Assembly (NCBI GenBank): GCA_937893945.1 | Contig: CALCTA010000004.1 | Location: 1-7,630, forward strand | Length of the DNA stretch: 7,630 nucleotides | DNA from: an uncultured Clostridia bacterium | GTDB taxonomy: Bacteria; Bacillota; Clostridia; Oscillospirales; CAG-272 | Reading direction: 5' to 3' | Part shown: positions 5,290-7,630 of the stretch, one piece after another | Layout: the number at the start of each line of letters is the position of its first letter | Numbering within the stretch: position 1 is the stretch's first letter | Notes under the pieces: generated by a model | Databases searched by the model: none | Seen by the model: only the letters and a program-made list of their open reading frames with translations | What the model was told of the DNA's origin: nothing | Program-made: the position numbers and the translations under genes

Positions 5290-5688
5290 ATGAAAAAAGC
5301 TTTAAATTTTTTGAAAAAGAATATTCAATCATCTATGACTTTAGAAGAAATGATAAACGTCTTTGAAGAAATGAGTAAATTGCCAATCAAAACCGATGAC
5401 GATACGCTTTTGTTGGATACCTGTTATTATGATCCTACGTTCAGCGGAAAGATTGTTCACATTTTTTCTTTAGTAAGACAAGTGCCGGATTCAAAAGGCG
5501 AATACTATCAGCTACGTTTGGAGATAACACTTGAAACGCAAGAAACAGAAATTTCTTTCCCCAATCCAATTTGGAGTGATGCAATCGAAGGACAAGATTT
5601 CTTTGAGGTTGTCAGAAATTCTCTCCCCTACCAACAAGCAATAAAACAAAAAATCATCAAAGCAGAAGTCCATCTAGATAGAACATAA
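5290..5688 (+). CDS. Small protein of unknown function (132 aa) in a cassette-like setting
   Basis: The protein has 132 aa, no signal peptide and no transmembrane segment, and is probably cytoplasmic. The N-terminus is lysine-rich and helical (1-30), followed by an acidic middle section with beta-like strands (for example YYQLRLEITLETQ) and a helical, more basic C-terminus. No family was recognised. A very strong ribosome site AAAGGAGGT (5275-5283) lies six nt before ATG, and the gene has its own promoter, so it is a self-contained transcription unit. It is visibly more AT-rich than the GC-rich repeats on either side and than the rarA block. Flanking mosaic repeats at 5101-5195 and 5797-5927 are in direct orientation, suggesting it was inserted or moved as a unit. 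A small immunity or orphan accessory protein is possible but unsupported. Confidence 0.8.
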   Translation: MKKALNFLKKNIQSSMTLEEMINVFEEMSKLPIKTDDDTLLLDTCYYDPTFSGKIVHIFSLVRQVPDSKGEYYQLRLEITLETQETEISFPNPIWSDAIEGQDFFEVVRNSLPYQQAIKQKIIKAEVHLDRT

Positions 5689-5698
5689 ACCCGTTTGA

Positions 5699-5927
5699 GT
5701 TCGAATCCTTAATGTAATCCTCGAAAATATCTTTTTCGTAGCTTTTGGTCGGAGCATCGGCGCTTCGCGCCTTGCTCCGCAAGGCAAAGCCGCAGCGGAG
5801 TTAGGTTCGCATTCGCCGCTCTTTTTGTAGGGGCGTTCTGTGAACGCCCGCGGGCGAACGCAGTTCGCCCCTACGGTCAGACACATAGCGTGCGAATCAC
5901 GGAGCGAAGCGGAGTTACCCTAGTGCC
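5699..5927 (+). repeat. tRNA-Gln-like mosaic repeat, downstream copy
   Basis: Eleven nt after the 5290-5688 stop, GTTCGAATCCT (5699-5709) is identical to the tRNA-Gln T loop and stem (4988-4998). Then come a stem-loop (5769-5785), GGAGTTAGGTTCGCATTCG (5797-5815, a 19-nt exact copy of 5101-5119), a nested REP-like palindrome (5827-5874) and TACCCTAGTGCC (5916-5927, a 12-nt exact copy of 5184-5195). The order matches the upstream copy, with the palindrome inserted in the middle. No gene is seen in 5689-5922. Confidence 0.7.
5827..5874. repeat. Complete REP-like double palindrome (BIME-like)
   Basis: GTAGGGGCG opens and CGCCCCTAC closes a 48-nt unit built of two hairpins: GGGCGTTC-TGT-GAACGCCC (5831-5849) and GGGCGAAC-GCA-GTTCGCCC (5852-5870). 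It is the most complete member of the GTAGGGGCG family in the window. Confidence 0.85.
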
Positions 5928-6171
5928 AAAGCATAGAAAATTAGGTTTTTTTCACCACTACGCGCATATCGGAGACGAAGGATATACTACCCACCGCGAT
6001 TATTTTTTAGACAATATCCCCGTAAGTGAAGCCGAATACAATAAAGCGATCAGCTCTGCCTTTGATATTTCAAAATCAGTAAGACTTGACGAGAACGCCG
6101 TATCCTACGAGGCGATCGTTCAAAAGCTTCTCGGAAATTCCGACAGCTTGACGTCGGGAGCTAAAGGATAA
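5923..6171 (+). pseudogene. C-terminal remnant of a larger protein
   Basis: The open frame encodes about 80 aa that look like a genuine protein tail (GDEGYTTHRDYFLDNIPVSE, then AEYNKAISSAFDISKSV, ending in QKLLGN and a polar tail). The pattern 'YFLDN-x-PVSEAEYNKA' resembles C-terminal parts of secreted proteins or lipoproteins in gut Clostridia (recollection, not a search). No proper start exists: the frame runs upstream into the mosaic repeat, and protein-like sequence begins only after the repeat boundary at about 5928. Hence I call it 5'-truncated. A GTG (5923) inside the repeat's CTAGTGCC has GGAG (5911-5914) eight nt upstream, so a short product could still be made. It ends directly before a bidirectional terminator. 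Confidence 0.55.
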
Positions 6172-6172
6172 C

Positions 6173-6208
6173 AAAAGCCGATATGGAAATTGATCCATAT
6201 CGGCTTTT
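6173..6208. terminator. Bidirectional terminator between convergent genes
   Basis: GCCGATATGGA (6177-6187) pairs with TCCATATCGGC (6194-6204) over a 6-nt loop, with AAAA before and TTTTT after. It serves the gene remnant on the plus strand and the lipoprotein gene on the minus strand. Confidence 0.9.
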
Positions 6209-6218
6209 TACTTTTGCT

Positions 6219-7178
6219 TTATTTCTTATTCGTAACTCCCTCAGAGCTTATCTTGTATCCGTCGGGAACGGGATCAGGGTAGAACGCCGCGTAATGCGCC
6301 GCCTCCTTGATATCCTCAAGATGCTCCTCCTCAATGCCGCAATCAAGATCGACCTTGTCGGGATCTATCTCGAATATCGACGCGAATATCGTCCACGCCG
6401 CGACGATGCTTCCGTACTTTGACGGATGGAATAGATCACTGTTGTAGAGATCAGGCTCAAAGCTTTCGTTAGCGTGAAGATCGTACATCGCTATTCCAAC
6501 GTGCGCCACATTCGCGTTAAGCTCCTCTGCGATCGCGTCATAAGCCGCTCTCAGCATAAGCTCCATCTCCTCAGTCGTGCCGCCGTGGGTGGGCAGCTTG
6601 GAGTATCCCTCCTTATATCCCCAGGTCTGATAGAACCAAAGCTGCGCGCCGTTATCCTCGACAAGCGCCGCAAGATCACGCGCACCGTCAAAGAAGCCCT
6701 CAGGCTTCGCGATAGGCCTGCCGCTCTGCTCCTGAAGAATAACGTAGTCATACTGCTCGTCCTCAAGCGCGCGGCGAACTCTCGCGCCGTACTCGTCATT
6801 CGCGTCGGCAAACTCGTCAAGTCTGTGGCCGCCGTTGGTTATGGTATCCACCTCAACGTCAAGTCCCGCCGCCTTGCATATCTTCTGGAAATATGCCGTG
6901 GGCATATTGTTGTAATAGGTAAAGCTGTTGCCTATAAACAAAACCTTGAAGCTTGTCTTCTCGGGCTCATTGCCGTCATCTGTCGGCTTTTCGGTGGGCT
7001 TTTCGGTAGGCTTCTCAGTGGGCTTCTCGGTAGGCTTCTCAGTACCGTCGGTCGCCTTGTCGGTCTCCCCTGCCCCGTTCTGCTCGGTCGCGTCGGGCTC
7101 CGTTGCATTACAAGAAGCAAGCGCAAAGAGAGAGGCAAGAAGCGATAGCATCAATATAACCGAAATAATTCTTTTCAT
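6219..7178 (-). CDS. Lipoprotein with SGNH-hydrolase-like (DUF4886-type) domain
   Basis: The protein has 319 aa. A signal peptide with lipobox LASC gives a lipidated Cys23, so it should be anchored on the outer face of the membrane. Residues 24-76 are a disordered linker with five TEKP repeats (46-65). The rest (about 77-300) looks like a SGNH/GDSL-type esterase domain of the DUF4886 kind. Block I is KVLFIGNSFT with candidate nucleophile Ser85, block II is NGG-H (115-118), block III is YVILQEQS (145-152) and block V is DLFHP with Asp248 and His251. Substrates of such enzymes are often acyl or acetyl groups on carbohydrates; none can be assigned here. The ATG at 7178 is preceded by AGGGAG and by a strong promoter (7220-7248). 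A bidirectional terminator follows. It appears to be a single-gene transcript. Confidence 0.88.
   Translation of the reverse strand: MKRIISVILMLSLLASLFALASCNATEPDATEQNGAGETDKATDGTEKPTEKPTEKPTEKPTEKPTDDGNEPEKTSFKVLFIGNSFTYYNNMPTAYFQKICKAAGLDVEVDTITNGGHRLDEFADANDEYGARVRRALEDEQYDYVILQEQSGRPIAKPEGFFDGARDLAALVEDNGAQLWFYQTWGYKEGYSKLPTHGGTTEEMELMLRAAYDAIAEELNANVAHVGIAMYDLHANESFEPDLYNSDLFHPSKYGSIVAAWTIFASIFEIDPDKVDLDCGIEEEHLEDIKEAAHYAAFYPDPVPDGYKISSEGVTNKK
6985..7044 (-). repeat. Five 12-bp tandem repeats coding TEKP linker
   Basis: Five consecutive 12-nt units, written on the plus strand as GGCTT(T/C)TC(G/A)GT(G/A), encode the repeated Thr-Glu-Lys-Pro linker. They differ only at synonymous positions, so the protein repeat is kept while the DNA has drifted. 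Confidence 0.9.
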
Positions 7179-7219
7179 ATTATTAATTTCTCCCTGAAAA
7201 TACTGTTCTTTGCAGGATT

Positions 7220-7248
7220 ATGATACCACATTCTCGCCGCTTTGTCAA
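7220..7248 (-). promoter_or_regulatory. Promoter of the SGNH-like lipoprotein gene
   Basis: On the minus strand, TTGACA (7243-7248), a 17-nt spacer and TATCAT (7220-7225, one mismatch to TATAAT), about 41 nt before the start codon. Confidence 0.85.
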
Positions 7249-7268
7249 TAGAGACGAGAAGTTCTTAT

Positions 7269-7589
7269 GTGTCATACGCTAATTTTGCTTTGGTTAACGA
7301 GCTATGGCACGGAAACATCGTACCGCAAGAGGACAGCAGAACAAACTCGAAAGTGATGAAGGAACTCATGGGCTATATAGCAAGGCATAGCGAGGATTTG
7401 GGAAAGCTGTTAAACGAAGAACAGCAGGAGCTATTCGAAAAATACCAAGAGTGCTGGAACGAATATGTGAGTCTTGCCGAAGCAGCCATCTTCGAGTATG
7501 CATTCAAGCTCGGAGAAAAAACCGATGCTTTTTTGATGAAGATTCGTTCTGACCGATTGACAAATCTCAAAAATAGGTGTATAATATAA
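7269..7589 (+). CDS. DUF6809-like small protein, start uncertain
   Basis: From GTG 7269 the protein is 106 aa. The pattern ELWHGNIVPQE near the N-terminus, EEQQELFEKYQE in the middle and a C-terminal IFEYAFKLGEKTDAF resembles the small, helical DUF6809 proteins of Clostridia, whose function is unknown to me. The family-like part starts near 7290, so the protein is close to full length. The start is unclear: the frame opens at TTG 7242 inside the promoter of the divergent lipoprotein gene, GTG 7269 has only a weak GAGAAG site, and there is no ATG. No own promoter is visible. The last dozen codons are shared with a perfect promoter (7557-7585). It may be a decaying gene. Confidence 0.55.
   Translation: MSYANFALVNELWHGNIVPQEDSRTNSKVMKELMGYIARHSEDLGKLLNEEQQELFEKYQECWNEYVSLAEAAIFEYAFKLGEKTDAFLMKIRSDRLTNLKNRCII
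7557..7585 (+). promoter_or_regulatory. Perfect consensus promoter reading out of the window
   Basis: TTGACA (7557-7562), a 17-nt spacer and TATAAT (7580-7585). It overlaps the 3' end of the DUF6809-like ORF and points to a gene or RNA beyond 7630. Confidence 0.85.
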
Positions 7590-7613
7590 TACGCAAAAGC
7601 GAACGGTAATACA

Positions 7614-7629
7614 ATTCGCACTTGCGAAT
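7614..7629. repeat. Small palindrome at window end
   Basis: ATTCGCA (7614-7620) and TGCGAAT (7623-7629) form a 7-bp stem with a 2-nt centre, about 29 nt beyond the -10 box. It lies in the predicted leader of the next transcript. The window end cuts it off from context. Confidence 0.5.
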
Positions 7630-7630
7630 G

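Noticed and set aside
5053..5806. Integron-type gene cassette (GTTAGGT matches the GTTRRRY core at both repeats, one ORF between, stem-loops nearby)
   Set aside because: There is no matching RYYYAAC core before the downstream stem-loop, no integron integrase, and only one unit. The tRNA-Gln-derived explanation accounts for more of the sequence.
5674..5886. 70-aa minus-strand frame
   Set aside because: It lies entirely in palindromic repeats, and no ribosome site or protein-like pattern is present.
6474..7148. 224-aa plus-strand open frame opposite the lipoprotein gene
   Set aside because: It is the antisense shadow of a strongly supported lipoprotein. Its Leu/Gly/Arg-rich end merely mirrors the TEKP repeats.

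Overview
The window looks like a piece of a Clostridia chromosome, most likely a gut Oscillospirales/Ruminococcaceae-type Firmicute. This is inferred from strong Shine-Dalgarno sites, sigma-A promoters close to TTGACA-17-TATAAT, a lipoprotein with a TEKP-repeat linker and a DUF4886-like domain, a DUF6809-like protein, and a RarA with a DEIQYFN Walker B region. Genus and species cannot be read from it. No phage, CRISPR, restriction, transposase or integrase gene is visible, and I did not find a convincing complete new defence or mobile system. What stands out is the repeat architecture between the genes.

Positions 193-3630 (minus strand) hold a tight four-gene block. In transcription order it encodes a two-TM membrane protein of unknown function, RarA (AAA+ replication/recombination ATPase), a GtrA-family four-TM protein, and a membrane-anchored or secreted protein of unknown function. 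The last three genes are joined by 4-nt and 1-nt overlaps. The block is bracketed by two inward-pointing copies of an ~86-nt repeat (101-186 and 3646-3731), each with a central hairpin.

Positions 3640-4660 are mostly intergenic: GC-rich palindromes of a GTAGGGGCG-type REP-like family, a terminator on the plus strand with no visible gene to terminate, and one small AT-rich gene of unknown function (4047-4379) with its own promoter.

Positions 4627-5045 hold two divergent tRNA genes with encoded CCA ends: tRNA-Arg(CCG) on the minus strand and tRNA-Gln(CTG) on the plus strand. Each has a near-perfect promoter and a terminator. The end of the tRNA-Gln gene is mirrored immediately downstream as an inverted copy.

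Positions 5053-5930 are a mosaic of tRNA-Gln-like 3'-end fragments and stem-loops. They flank a single small AT-rich gene (5290-5688) that carries its own promoter and strong ribosome binding site, so the layout is cassette-like. A truncated gene tail follows (5923-6171) and ends in a bidirectional terminator shared with a convergent lipoprotein gene (6219-7178, SGNH/DUF4886-like). The right end carries a DUF6809-like ORF (7269-7589) squeezed between two outward-facing promoters. The second of these is a perfect consensus promoter that reads out of the window.
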